A stretch of DNA of 64,000 nucleotides from Neogemmobacter tilapiae (GCF_014652215.1 NZ_BMYJ01000001.1:530734-594733), one strand, 5' to 3'. Shown: positions 19,975-28,043, counted from the first letter of the stretch. The notes: a model not told the origin generated them from the letters alone. Translations and numbers: made by a program.

Positions 19975-20517
19975 ATGGCGGGATCGGTCAACAAGGTCAT
20001 CATTCTGGGCAATCTGGGGCGCGACCCCGAGGTGCGCTCGTTCCAGAACGGTGGCAAGGTGGTGAACCTGCGGATCGCCACGTCGGAAACCTGGCGCGAC
20101 AAGAATTCGGGCGAACGCAAGGAACGCACCGAATGGCATTCCGTCGCGATCTTCAGCGAACCGCTTTGCAAGATTGCCGAACAATACCTGCGCAAGGGCA
20201 GTAAGGTGTATATCGAAGGCCAGCTTGAAACCCGCAAATGGCAGGATCAGTCCGGCCAAGACCGCTATACGACCGAGGTGGTGCTGCGCCCCTTTACCGG
20301 CAATATGACCCTGCTGGATGGCCGCGGCGAAGGTGGTGGTGGTGGTCAAAGCGGCGGCGGTTATGATGATCGCGGCGGCTATGACGATTATCAGGGCGGC
20401 AATGGCGGTGGCTCCTCGCAAGGCGGTGGCCGTTCCTCCGGTGGCAATCAAGGCGGCAATCAGGGGGGCGGCTATGGCGGCGGCCGCAGCGATCTGGACG
20501 ACGAAATCCCCTTCTGA
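19975..20517 (+). CDS. ssb: Single-stranded DNA-binding protein
   Basis: This 180-residue SSB has an N-terminal OB fold ([21 protein letters not shown], with [12 protein letters not shown] and [15 protein letters not shown]). A long glycine/serine/glutamine linker (about 115-170) follows, then the acidic tip DLDDEIPF that recruits replication and repair partners. The start at 19975 is the conserved family start; the earlier in-frame ATG at 19930 would add 15 atypical residues. It is a stand-alone gene divergent from the PepSY operon. Confidence 0.97.
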   Translation: MAGSVNKVIILGNLGRDPEVRSFQNGGKVVNLRIATSETWRDKNSGERKERTEWHSVAIFSEPLCKIAEQYLRKGSKVYIEGQLETRKWQDQSGQDRYTTEVVLRPFTGNMTLLDGRGEGGGGGQSGGGYDDRGGYDDYQGGNGGGSSQGGGRSSGGNQGGNQGGGYGGGRSDLDDEIPF

Positions 20518-20595
20518 TTTGGCCAAAGCGGCGGGCTTTACCTTGGCCCGCCCAATCCCTATATATTTGCTCAACTAACCCAAGGGCAAACCGCC

Positions 20596-20955
20596 ATGCA
20601 GATGCAGGATCAGATCGAGGGTGCCCCCTTGATCAAACCATCCACCACCGACCATCCCCTCTATGAGGCGGTCACCGATGCCTGCCGCACGGTCTTTGAC
20701 CCCGAAATCCCGGTGAACATCTTTGATCTGGGTCTGATCTACACCATCGACATTTCCCCCGAAAACGCGGTCGAGGTCATCATGACCCTCACCGCCCCCG
20801 GCTGCCCCGTCGCCGGCGAAATGCCCGATTGGGTCGGTTCCGCCGTCGAATCCATCCCCGGCGTGAAACAGGTGCAGGTCAACATGACCTTCGACCCGCC
20901 TTGGGGCATGGAAATGATGTCAGACGAGGCCCGTCTGGAACTGGGCTTTATGTGA
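20596..20955 (+). CDS. DUF59/MIP18 family Fe-S cluster assembly protein (SufT-like)
   Basis: The 119-residue protein shows the DUF59 pattern: TVFDPEIPVNIFDLGLIYTIDI, then MTLTAPGCPVAGEMPDWV with a conserved Cys, and VQVNMTFDPPWGMEMMSDEARLELG. Members such as SufT and PaaD-like proteins assist maturation of [4Fe-4S] proteins. An IscA/SufA-type gene lies 2.7 kb downstream, separated by the SatD-like/DUF3307/LysR block, so the two Fe-S genes may once have been adjacent. The stop is followed immediately by a 17-bp hairpin. Confidence 0.92.
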   Translation: MQMQDQIEGAPLIKPSTTDHPLYEAVTDACRTVFDPEIPVNIFDLGLIYTIDISPENAVEVIMTLTAPGCPVAGEMPDWVGSAVESIPGVKQVQVNMTFDPPWGMEMMSDEARLELGFM

Positions 20956-20957
20956 CG

Positions 20958-21070
20958 TCAAGCCTGAGGGCTTGATTTGCCAAAAGCAAGCCCTCAGGCT
21001 TGATTTCACAAAAGCAAACCAAAAGACTTGCTTTTCAAAAAGCAAGCTGCAACACTTGCCACCTAGGCAA
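20958..21070. repeat. Array of three hairpins upstream of the SatD-like gene
   Basis: Hairpin 1 has perfect 17-bp arms (20958-20974, 20987-21003). Hairpin 2 (21027-21046) has 9-bp arms CTTGCTTTT/AAAAGCAAG around a 2-base centre. Hairpin 3 (21056-21070) has TTGCC/GGCAA arms. The motif AAAAGCAA or its complement recurs four times. The array ends 11 bases before the ATG of the SatD-like gene. It may combine a terminator for the upstream gene with operator sites for the HTH of the downstream protein. Confidence 0.6.
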
Positions 21071-21081
21071 AGTGAGTCCGC

Positions 21082-21768
21082 ATGCCCGCCCACAGCCCCA
21101 TCATTGCCGTCCTAACAGGCGATCTTGTCCTCTCGCGCAAGGCCGGAACCGCTGCGACAGAACTTGCGATGCAAGCCTTGGCGCAATCCGCGCGCGATCT
21201 GTCCGACATCGCGGATGCAGACACCCGTTTCACCCGATTTCGCGGCGATGGTTGGCAGTTGGTTCTAGGCCGCCCCGGATGGGCCTTACGGGCCTGTCTG
21301 ATCCTTCTCGCCGATTTGCGCGCCTCAGGGGCTGGCATCGAAACGCGGATCTCGGTCGGAATTGGGCGCCATGACAGTCTTGGAACAAAAGATCTTTCCG
21401 ACGCATCCGGCCCCGCATTCTTTGTAGCCGGTGAGAATTTGGAAAGAATTTCAAAGTATCGACGTCTGATGCTGGCAGAGACACAGACCAAAGACGAAAC
21501 CGGCAAAAATCTTAGAAAAGCGATCTTTGACCTTGTCGACGGGCAAACCTCGCAATGGACAAAAGCCCAGGCAGAAGCGGTGGCCATCTGGTTGCGGCAA
21601 GGACAAATGACCGACGCACGCCATGAGCCGACAACCCAAAAGGACATTGCCAAGCAGATTGGCATCACCAGACAAGCGGCGCAAACTCGCTTGGCCGGGG
21701 CAAAAAGCTGGACTTTTGAATCCGCTCTTACATGCTTTGAACATCTCGACTGGGAAGCGACATCATGA
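21082..21768 (+). CDS. SatD-like protein with C-terminal helix-turn-helix
   Basis: The product has 228 residues. The N-terminal part (IIAVLTGDLVLSRKAG, then TRFRGDGWQLVLGRP and AGIETRISVGIGRHD) resembles the SatD family, whose fold suggests a nucleotidyl-cyclase-like core. From about residue 185, TTQKDIAKQIGITRQAAQTRLAGA forms a helix-turn-helix. Base composition is visibly less GC-rich than that of its neighbours, a sign of possible transfer. It is coupled by ATGA overlap to a DUF3307 membrane protein. SatD function is unresolved; autoregulation through the upstream hairpins is inference. Confidence 0.65.
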   Translation: MPAHSPIIAVLTGDLVLSRKAGTAATELAMQALAQSARDLSDIADADTRFTRFRGDGWQLVLGRPGWALRACLILLADLRASGAGIETRISVGIGRHDSLGTKDLSDASGPAFFVAGENLERISKYRRLMLAETQTKDETGKNLRKAIFDLVDGQTSQWTKAQAEAVAIWLRQGQMTDARHEPTTQKDIAKQIGITRQAAQTRLAGAKSWTFESALTCFEHLDWEATS

Positions 21769-22523
21769 TCGAAACCTTCGCCGTCCTCCTTTTCGCCCAT
21801 GTCCTTGCCGATTTCGCTTTTCAGACCAATTGGATGGTCGCCCACAAACGCCATCCCCTCACCCTCGCCCTGCATGGCGCCATCGTCTGGGCCACCGCCG
21901 CCTTGGCCTTGGGCAGCCTTCACCCCGCCCTGCTCCTATTGGCTCTCCTCCACATCGCCATCGACGCGGCCAAGGCCTATGCCCCGTGGAAGGGTCTCGC
22001 CCCCTTTCTCACCGACCAAGCCCTGCATCTGGCAACCCTCGTCGCCCTCACCCTCTATCTTCCAACCCTCTGGGCCACCGGCCTTTGGGCCGCCCCCGGC
22101 CCCGAGGGCTGGGTTCTGAACGGCGAAAGCCCCCTCACCGCCACCACCCTGCCCCCCATCATGACCCTGATCGCCGGGTTCCTGCTGGCCACCCGCGCCG
22201 GCGGCTTTGTCATCGGCCTTTACATGGCCCGCTGGCAGAACGACTGGCCCGAAGGCCTGCCGGGCGGTGGCCGCGCCATTGGTCATCTGGAACGTGCGAT
22301 GATCTTCCTGCTGATCCTCACAGGTCAGGCGGGCGGCATCGGTTTCCTCATCGCCGCCAAATCCGTGCTGCGCTTTGGGGCCGTCAGCGATGACCGCAAG
22401 TTCAGCGAATATGTCATCATGGGCACGCTCGCCTCGTTCGGCTGGGCGATTGCGGTGGCGGGGGGCACGGTTTGGTTGTTGGCAGCCCTCCCCCCCTTGG
22501 GCCTGCCCGACCTTTCCCCCTGA
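21765..22523 (+). CDS. DUF3307 membrane protein
   Basis: This 252-residue protein has about six hydrophobic segments. The opening FAVLLFAHVLADFAFQTNWMVAHKRHP is diagnostic of DUF3307: His and Asp lie in the first helix and a conserved K-R-H-P follows. A second block, HLERAMIFLLILTGQAGGIGFLIAAKSVLRF, lies near residues 175-210. It is translationally coupled to the SatD-like gene. No biochemical role is known; the pair may form a regulator-plus-membrane-protein module. Confidence 0.82.
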   Translation: MIETFAVLLFAHVLADFAFQTNWMVAHKRHPLTLALHGAIVWATAALALGSLHPALLLLALLHIAIDAAKAYAPWKGLAPFLTDQALHLATLVALTLYLPTLWATGLWAAPGPEGWVLNGESPLTATTLPPIMTLIAGFLLATRAGGFVIGLYMARWQNDWPEGLPGGGRAIGHLERAMIFLLILTGQAGGIGFLIAAKSVLRFGAVSDDRKFSEYVIMGTLASFGWAIAVAGGTVWLLAALPPLGLPDLSP

Positions 22524-22683
22524 ACATCAATGCCACCGCCCGCCAGAACCGCGCGCGGCGCAAAAGCGCCCGCCGCCGCCGCAGGCTGGCCCGAACACGC
22601 CGCACACGCGCCATCTCGGCCTCAAAAGAACTGTGGGGCATCGCATCCTCATGCGAACGCAGGGGCGGAATGACCATCATCAT
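22417..22683 (-). CDS. Possible small arginine-rich protein antisense to the DUF3307 gene end
   Basis: An 88-codon frame opens MMMVIPPLRSHEDAMPH behind a good ribosome binding site (AAAGGATAAGTCC before ATG). It includes an arginine-rich helix (RVRRVRASLRRRRALLRRARFW). It is divergent from the LysR gene at 22775, a place where LysR targets often sit. The last 35 or so residues overlap the DUF3307 gene on the opposite strand and look like shadow sequence. I do not recognise a family. Only the N-terminal half looks protein-like, so this could be a truncated or spurious gene. Confidence 0.35.
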   Translation of the reverse strand: MMMVIPPLRSHEDAMPHSSFEAEMARVRRVRASLRRRRALLRRARFWRAVALMFRGKGRAGPRGGGLPTTKPCPPPPQSPSRTRRACP

Positions 22684-22774
22684 GGACTTATCCTTTCATT
22701 TCTGAAAACATGATCTGAAATACAGCTAAAAATTCGCACCCCATACGGCCAACATCGGAAATCACCTTTCACAA

Positions 22775-23602
22775 ATGCAAGGCAACATCAGCCTCGACGA
22801 CCTGTCCCTCTTCCTTGCCGTGGCCTCCTCCGGCGGGCTGTCCGGCGCTGTCGCCAGCACAGGCACCTCGGCCCCCACCCTGTCGCGCCGCATGGCGGAA
22901 CTGGAACGCGCCACCGGACAACATCTGTTTGAACGCGGTCGCAACGGCTATGCCCTGACCGCGCGGGGCCGCGAGTTGCTGGCCGAGGCCAGCGCCCTGC
23001 GCCCACTGCAACAGCGCATCGCCCAATGGGCCAGCGGCCCCGGCACCACCCCCCGCGTCCGCATCACCGCAGGCAGTTGGACGGCCCGCCTCATCGCCCG
23101 CAACATCGGGCGCTATTGGCAACCCGGTGCGCCTTGGGTGCCCGAATTCATCAGCGCCAACGCCAATCTTGATCTGGCCCGGCGTGAGGCGGATATCGGC
23201 ATCCGCGCCCGCCGCCCCGAACAACCTTGGCTCGCCGCACAAAAGGCGCAGGATGTGCGCTATGCCGTCTATGGGCTGGCCAGCGCACCCAAGGGCTTTA
23301 TCGCGCTGGACGCCCAAGCCCTGACCCCCGCCGAACGCTGGATCCGCGAACATCACGCCGCCCAGATCATCACCACCGTCAACACCGAACGTGTCGCATT
23401 GGACCTTGCCCGTGCTGGCATGGGCCGGATCGTCCTGCCCACCTTTGCGGGCGATGACGGCACCGGGCTGCAACGCCTGTCGGACGACATCCCCGAAATC
23501 GCGCATGAGGCTTGGCTCGTCAGCCATCACGAGGCACGGCACGACCCGCCGATCCGCCGCGCCCTGGCCGCCCTGATCCGGCTTTTGCGCGGGGCCACTT
23601 GA
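22775..23602 (+). CDS. LysR-family transcriptional regulator
   Basis: This 275-residue LysR-type regulator has an N-terminal winged HTH (DDLSLFLAVASSGGLSGAVASTGTSAPTLSRRMAELE...RNGYALTARGRELL). A short effector-binding domain of the substrate-binding-protein type follows from about residue 85. The HTH matches the AaeR/GcvA-like group in which the spacing S-A-P-T-L-S-R-R-M recognises DNA. The divergent small frame at 22417-22683 is its only candidate divergent partner; the effector is unknown. Confidence 0.88.
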   Translation: MQGNISLDDLSLFLAVASSGGLSGAVASTGTSAPTLSRRMAELERATGQHLFERGRNGYALTARGRELLAEASALRPLQQRIAQWASGPGTTPRVRITAGSWTARLIARNIGRYWQPGAPWVPEFISANANLDLARREADIGIRARRPEQPWLAAQKAQDVRYAVYGLASAPKGFIALDAQALTPAERWIREHHAAQIITTVNTERVALDLARAGMGRIVLPTFAGDDGTGLQRLSDDIPEIAHEAWLVSHHEARHDPPIRRALAALIRLLRGAT

Positions 23603-23650
23603 TGCAGGGCGGCCAAGGGATTACCTTGGCCGCATCGAAGGAGAACAGAT

Positions 23651-24001
23651 ATGTTCGGCATTCCCGGCAAAGCCGCCGTCACAATGACCCCAATGGCCGC
23701 AAAACAGATCGCGCGGCTGATGGCGAAACAGGACAGTCAGGGCCTGCGCATCGGCGTGAAAAAGGGCGGCTGCGCGGGGATGGAATACACGATGGACTAT
23801 GTCTCCAGCGTGAATCCCTTGGACGAGGTGGTGGAACAAGACGGCGCCCGCGTGATGATCGCACCGATGGCGCAGATGTTCCTGATCGGCACGGAAATCG
23901 ACTACGAAATGGGCATCGTCGAGTCGGGCTTCAAATTCCGCAACCCGAACGTGGCCGAGGCCTGCGGCTGCGGGGAATCGATCAAGTTCAAGGATCAGTA
24001 G
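23651..24001 (+). CDS. HesB/IscA/SufA-type Fe-S cluster assembly accessory protein
   Basis: This 116-residue A-type carrier protein has three conserved cysteines, one in KKGGCAGMEY and two in EACGCGES at the C-terminus. They bind an iron or Fe-S cluster for delivery to apoproteins. Strong AAGGAG lies 9 bases before the ATG. Together with the DUF59 gene at 20596 it represents Fe-S maturation functions; the rest of the suf operon is not in this window. Confidence 0.93.
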   Translation: MFGIPGKAAVTMTPMAAKQIARLMAKQDSQGLRIGVKKGGCAGMEYTMDYVSSVNPLDEVVEQDGARVMIAPMAQMFLIGTEIDYEMGIVESGFKFRNPNVAEACGCGESIKFKDQ

Positions 24002-24068
24002 GGTGGGTGAAACCCACCGATCCATTCAAAATCTTGAATAAGATATCAAAACCATCCACTTACACGCC

Positions 24069-24084
24069 ATTTCACGCGTGAAAT
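24069..24084. promoter_or_regulatory. Perfect 16-bp palindrome upstream of tpiA
   Basis: ATTTCACGCGTGAAAT is an exact palindrome, located 96 bases before the tpiA start and about 70 bases after the SufA-type stop. An additional symmetrical GGTGGGTGAAACCCACC lies at 24002-24018. The palindrome has the size and symmetry of a dimeric repressor site; the regulator is unknown. Confidence 0.4.
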
Positions 24085-24179
24085 CCGCCCACGCGCCCCA
24101 ACCCACTGGCGCACCGACCCAGCAGGCGGTATCTCTCAAAAGAACCCATATTTGGCCCGGATTCGGGAGGAGATCAGAC

Positions 24180-24917
24180 ATGCGCAAGCTGGCGGCGGGA
24201 AACTGGAAGATGAACGGGCTGGCAGCCGATCTGGCCGAGCTGAAAGCCCTGGCCGAGGTTCCGGCCTCCTGTGAGGTGCTGATCTGCCCCCCCACCCCCC
24301 TGATCGCGCAGGCAAACTGGCAGATGCAGGGCAAACCGGTGATGATCGGCGGGCAGGATTGCCACGCGAACGCCAAGGGGGCGCATACGGGCGATGTTTC
24401 GGCGGCGATGCTGAAGGATGCCGGGGCAGGCCATGTCATTCTGGGCCATTCGGAACGCCGGGCGGATCACGGCGAGACGGATGCCTTGGTCGCCGCGAAA
24501 ACCCAGGCCGCCTGGGCCGCCGGTCTGGTCGCCATCGTCTGCGTGGGGGAAACCGAGGCGCAGCGGGATGCAGGCCAGACCCTCGACGTGGTGGCGACCC
24601 AGCTTGCCGGCTCAGTCCCGGATGGGGCGACCGCGGCCAACCTCGTGATCGCCTATGAACCCGTCTGGGCCATCGGAACAGGCCGCACGCCGACCTTGGC
24701 CGAGATTGCGGAAGTCCACGCCTTCATGCGGGCACGGCTGACCGAACGGCTGGGGGCCGAGGCGGCGGGCGTGCGGCTGCTCTACGGCGGCTCGGTGAAG
24801 CCGTCGAATGCGGTGGAAATCTTTGCCCTGGCGAATGTGGACGGGGCCTTGGTCGGCGGGGCGAGCCTGAAGGCCGCCGATTTCGGGGCCATTGTCACCG
24901 CCCTGTCTGCCGCGTGA
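24180..24917 (+). CDS. tpiA: Triosephosphate isomerase
   Basis: The enzyme has 245 residues from [13 protein letters not shown], the conserved N-terminus with catalytic Asn-Lys (NWK). Catalytic His lies in ILGHSERR and Glu in [12 protein letters not shown], and [10 protein letters not shown] is at the phosphate site. It interconverts glyceraldehyde-3-phosphate and dihydroxyacetone phosphate. GGAGGAG upstream supports the start at 24180; the longer frame from 24078 lacks homology. Confidence 0.97.
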   Translation: MRKLAAGNWKMNGLAADLAELKALAEVPASCEVLICPPTPLIAQANWQMQGKPVMIGGQDCHANAKGAHTGDVSAAMLKDAGAGHVILGHSERRADHGETDALVAAKTQAAWAAGLVAIVCVGETEAQRDAGQTLDVVATQLAGSVPDGATAANLVIAYEPVWAIGTGRTPTLAEIAEVHAFMRARLTERLGAEAAGVRLLYGGSVKPSNAVEIFALANVDGALVGGASLKAADFGAIVTALSAA

Positions 24918-24922
24918 CATTT

Positions 24923-24960
24923 CAGGTCGGGAACCGGCAAACGCGCCGCTTCCCGACCTG
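24923..24960. terminator. Stem-loop after tpiA
   Basis: The arms CAGGTCGGGAA (24923-24933) and TTCCCGACCTG (24950-24960) are exact inverted copies and begin 6 bases after the tpiA stop. No T tract follows, so termination may be weak or Rho-assisted. Confidence 0.5.
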
Positions 24961-24973
24961 CTAGACGACCATC

Positions 24974-25894
24974 ATGACAACCCTCATCGCCCCCGCCCGC
25001 CAAAGCCTGCTTTGGGCCAACCTTGTTTGTGCCCTGTCGATGATCATCTGGGCGGCGGGGCTTCCTGCTGCCGATCTGGTCATTCCAATCATCCCACCCT
25101 TTGCCCTGACGGCCCTGCGCTGCGGCTTGGCGGGGCTGGTTCTGCTGGCCGTCTGGGCGGCATTTGAGGGGATCACCCCCATCCGCCGCGCCGATTGGGG
25201 CAAGGGCATCGCGGTGGGCAGCCTTGGCATCGGCCTCGCCGCCGTCTGTCTGGTGGTGGGCCAAGCCTATACCGACCCGGTGACGGTGGGGATCATCACG
25301 GCCAGCATGCCGCTGATCGGCATGGGGCTGGAGGTCGCGCTGGACGGGCGGCGGATCACGCGGCCCTTGATCATCGGCATGGCGCTGTCGCTGGTCGGCG
25401 GCATGGTCGCGCTGGCGCATGGAAAATTCACGCTGGATCTGGGGCTGGGGGCGCTGGCGACCTTTGGTTCCTGCCTGTTCTACACTTGGGGGTCGCGGGC
25501 GACCGTCACCGCCTTTCCGGCGCTCACCGACCTTGGCCGCACCACGATCACCATCTGCGGCGGGGCCATTGCCGCCGCCGTCGCCGCCGTTCTGGCACAG
25601 GCGACGGGGTTCAGCCCGGCGGTGGACTGGTCGCTGATGGGCTTGCGCGAATGGGGGGCCTTGGCCGTGTTCAGCCTGCTGTCGCTGGCCTTGATGCAGG
25701 TGCTTTGGATCATCTCGGTCGCGCGCATCGGCATCGGGGCCTCCAGCCTGCATATGAACGCGGTGCCCTTCTATGTCATGGCCATCTTCTTTTTGATGGG
25801 CGGGGCCTGGAGCAACTTGCAACTGGGCGGGGCCGCTTTGGTCGTGCTGGGGGTGATGATCGCCCAAGGCTTTATCGGGGGAAAACGCGCATGA
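24974..25894 (+). CDS. EamA/DMT-family transporter
   Basis: The protein has 306 residues and about ten hydrophobic helices arranged as two EamA repeats; IIWAAGLPAADLVIPIIPPFALTALR is the start of the first repeat. It is an inner-membrane metabolite exporter or importer of unknown substrate. Its stop TGA overlaps the ATG of the P450 gene (ATGA), so both products are probably made together, and the transporter may move the P450 substrate or product. Confidence 0.88.
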   Translation: MTTLIAPARQSLLWANLVCALSMIIWAAGLPAADLVIPIIPPFALTALRCGLAGLVLLAVWAAFEGITPIRRADWGKGIAVGSLGIGLAAVCLVVGQAYTDPVTVGIITASMPLIGMGLEVALDGRRITRPLIIGMALSLVGGMVALAHGKFTLDLGLGALATFGSCLFYTWGSRATVTAFPALTDLGRTTITICGGAIAAAVAAVLAQATGFSPAVDWSLMGLREWGALAVFSLLSLALMQVLWIISVARIGIGASSLHMNAVPFYVMAIFFLMGGAWSNLQLGGAALVVLGVMIAQGFIGGKRA

Positions 25895-27072
25895 TACATC
25901 TGGACCAATCGCCGAAAGATGCGGCTTTCGTGCAGAACCCCTATCCTTTCTATGACCGGGCGCGGGCGGGTGGGTCGTTCTTTTTCTGGAACGACTACAA
26001 GATGGTCTGCACAGGCAGCGCCACCGTCACCAACGCCATCTTCCGTGATCGCCGTTTTGGCCGCGAGGTTCCGCCAGAAATCGCCCAGCCCATCCCCGCG
26101 CATCTGGCGCCTTTTTACGCGGTCGAGGCGCATTCGATGCTGGAGCTGGAACCGCCGCGCCACACGCGCCTGCGGGGGCTTGTGCTGCGGGCTTTTACCA
26201 GCCGCCGGATTGCTGAACTGGCCCCGGAAATCACGCAACTGACGCAGGATCTGATCGACCGCCTGCCGTCCGGCGAGTTTGATCTGCTGACGCATTTCGG
26301 GCAACCCCTGCCCGTGACCATCATCGCCCGCCTTCTGGGCGTGCCGGAAGAGATGGGGCCGGACCTGCTGCGCTGGTCCAACGCGATGGTCGGCATGTAT
26401 CAGGCGGGGCGCACGCCCGCGATGGAACAGGCGGCGGTGCAGGCCAGCACTGATTTTGTGGCCTTCATGCGGCGCTATGTCGAAGAACGCCGTGCGAAAC
26501 CGGCGGATGATCTGATCACCAGCCTGATCGCGGCGGAAGCCGAGGGCGAGCGGCTTTCCACGGATGAGCTGATCACCACCTGCATTCTGCTTTTGAACGC
26601 GGGGCATGAGGCAACGGTGCATTCCATCGGTAATGGCGTGAAGACCTTGCTGGAAACCGGGCATGGCGCGGCGGATCTGACGCCGGACCGGGTCGATGGC
26701 ACGGTCGAGGAAATCCTGCGCTATGATCCGCCTTTGCATATGTTCACCCGCTGGGCCTATGAAACCATCGAGATCGCAGGCCATACATTCCAGCGCGGTG
26801 ATCAGGTGGCCCTGCTGCTGGGGGCGGCGAACCGCGACCCTTCGCAATGGGATCGGCCCAATGATTTCATCACCGACCGCCCGGTTAAGGTTCATACCAG
26901 CTTTGGCGGCGGCCTGCATTTCTGCGTCGGCGCACCGCTGGCGCGGCTGGAATTGCAGATCGCGCTGCCCATCCTGTTTGACCGCCTGCCCGGCCTGCAT
27001 CTGGCTGCGGCGCCGGAATACAATGATGTGTATCATTTCCACGGATTGAAGGGGCTGAGAGTCAGCCGATAA
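25891..27072 (+). CDS. Cytochrome P450
   Basis: This 393-residue soluble bacterial P450 (CYP) has the I-helix oxygen-activation motif LLNAGHEATVHSIG, the ExxR motif in EEILRYDPP and the haem ligand loop FGGGLHFCVGAPLARLE with Cys345. The frame is open for a further 232 codons upstream, but the start at 25891 gives the normal P450 N-terminus (MIHLDQSPKDAAFVQNPYPFYDRAR). It needs a ferredoxin and reductase encoded elsewhere. The substrate is unknown; the coupled transporter is the only contextual clue. Confidence 0.94.
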   Translation: MIHLDQSPKDAAFVQNPYPFYDRARAGGSFFFWNDYKMVCTGSATVTNAIFRDRRFGREVPPEIAQPIPAHLAPFYAVEAHSMLELEPPRHTRLRGLVLRAFTSRRIAELAPEITQLTQDLIDRLPSGEFDLLTHFGQPLPVTIIARLLGVPEEMGPDLLRWSNAMVGMYQAGRTPAMEQAAVQASTDFVAFMRRYVEERRAKPADDLITSLIAAEAEGERLSTDELITTCILLLNAGHEATVHSIGNGVKTLLETGHGAADLTPDRVDGTVEEILRYDPPLHMFTRWAYETIEIAGHTFQRGDQVALLLGAANRDPSQWDRPNDFITDRPVKVHTSFGGGLHFCVGAPLARLELQIALPILFDRLPGLHLAAAPEYNDVYHFHGLKGLRVSR

Positions 27073-27121
27073 CTCTGCTGTCGCATGATGCGCCCAAACC
27101 CGACGCATTGACCTTAAACAT

Positions 27122-27146
27122 CAAGGGCGCGATTGCCGCGCCCTTG
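27122..27146. terminator. Stem-loop between P450 and convergent secreted-protein gene
   Basis: CAAGGGCGCG (27122-27131) and CGCGCCCTTG (27137-27146) form a 10-bp perfect stem with loop ATTGC. It lies about 50 bases after both convergent stops. The flanking T content is weak. Confidence 0.45.
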
Positions 27147-27196
27147 GGATTGTCGATAGAGCTCTAGCGATGCGCCAAGGGACCGCACAGAAAACC

Positions 27197-27583
27197 TTAC
27201 TGCTCCTTGACCTTGCAAGTCCCGCGGCCTTCAAAGTGGCCAGTATAGCCTGCCCCGGGGGTCGCCCGCACGGTAAATTTACCATCCGCCGGGAAGAAGG
27301 ATGCGCGATAGCCCATATTTGTCTGATCACCGCGAATTTTCACCTGAACAGACCATTTAAAGACAATCTTCTTGGAACTCTCTTCGTATTTACCGGCAAT
27401 GGGTTCGCCGACGAATGTGTGAATCACCGGGTCATAGACGGTGACCGCTGTTGTATTGGCTTCGTAGCCAAAGATGTAGGGGCTGTTGACCCAACTGTCT
27501 TCGGCGGTGGTACATTCCAGAACTTTGGCGCTGGCATTGCCCGCCAAAAACATCATTCCCAAAAACCAGACAAGTTTCTTCAT
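27197..27583 (-). CDS. Small secreted protein of unknown family, paralogue A
   Basis: A signal peptide (MKKLVWFLGMMFLAGNASA) is followed by KVLECTTAED, a stretch predicted beta-rich, and a C-terminal GHFEGRGTCKVKEQ; the total is 128 residues. The two cysteines, one just after the signal peptide and one near the C-terminus, could form a disulfide. The neighbouring gene encodes a similar protein (LECKV...PAEGRGTCTLTE), so this is a tandem duplication. The region is visibly richer in A/T than the rest of the window. I do not recognise the family. Confidence 0.7.
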   Translation of the reverse strand: MKKLVWFLGMMFLAGNASAKVLECTTAEDSWVNSPYIFGYEANTTAVTVYDPVIHTFVGEPIAGKYEESSKKIVFKWSVQVKIRGDQTNMGYRASFFPADGKFTVRATPGAGYTGHFEGRGTCKVKEQ

Positions 27584-27629
27584 AGTCTTCTCCTGAGCGG
27601 CGCAATGGCCGACGACATTGTTGGTAAAG

Positions 27630-28043
27630 TTATTCGGTTAGGGTGCAAGTCCCTCGCCCCTCTGCGGGGCCATTGAATCTGTACCGAAAGGGCGTCACGC
27701 GGATGATAAAGATATTTTTGCTGCGCAACCAAGTTGCACGGAAGTTGAGATTTGAGCTGGCATCTTCCAGCATGGCGCCCTCAAGGCTCCAGGTCATTGT
27801 TGCACGCGACTTCGTGTATTGGTCAAGATCCGCGACCTTATATATACCATTGAATTTCTTCGAAATTTCATCCTTTACGACGGCCGCTGCCGCATTACGA
27901 TTTATCTCAAAACTATAAAAATCCGCCAAAAAACGCGCTGTGCTTTGTCCTTGGATCGACGTTACCTTACATTCCAGCGTTTGGGCCCGCGCAGGCAGAG
28001 CCGATAGAAAAACCACAGAAAGCAGGGCCCCAAAAATTCGCAC
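27630..28043 (-). CDS. Small secreted protein of unknown family, paralogue B
   Basis: The 137-residue product has a signal peptide ending near ALPARAQ, then TLECKVTSIQGQST and a C-terminal RFNGPAEGRGTCTLTE. It shares with paralogue A the pattern signal peptide-LEC-beta-rich middle with FxWS-like segment (MTWSLEGA versus FKWSVQVK)-GRGTC. It lies upstream of paralogue A in the same transcription direction with a 46-base gap. Function is unknown; a periplasmic or secreted binding role is possible but unsupported. Confidence 0.7.
   Translation of the reverse strand: MRIFGALLSVVFLSALPARAQTLECKVTSIQGQSTARFLADFYSFEINRNAAAAVVKDEISKKFNGIYKVADLDQYTKSRATMTWSLEGAMLEDASSNLNFRATWLRSKNIFIIRVTPFRYRFNGPAEGRGTCTLTE

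Noticed and set aside
20958..21070. Possible short CRISPR-like array
   Set aside because: The repeats are inverted hairpin arms of different lengths, not direct repeats with regular unique spacers, and no cas genes are near.
25195..25890. A 232-codon N-terminal extension of the P450 frame
   Set aside because: It lies inside the EamA transporter gene and its sequence is low-complexity shadow. The P450 family start is at 25891.
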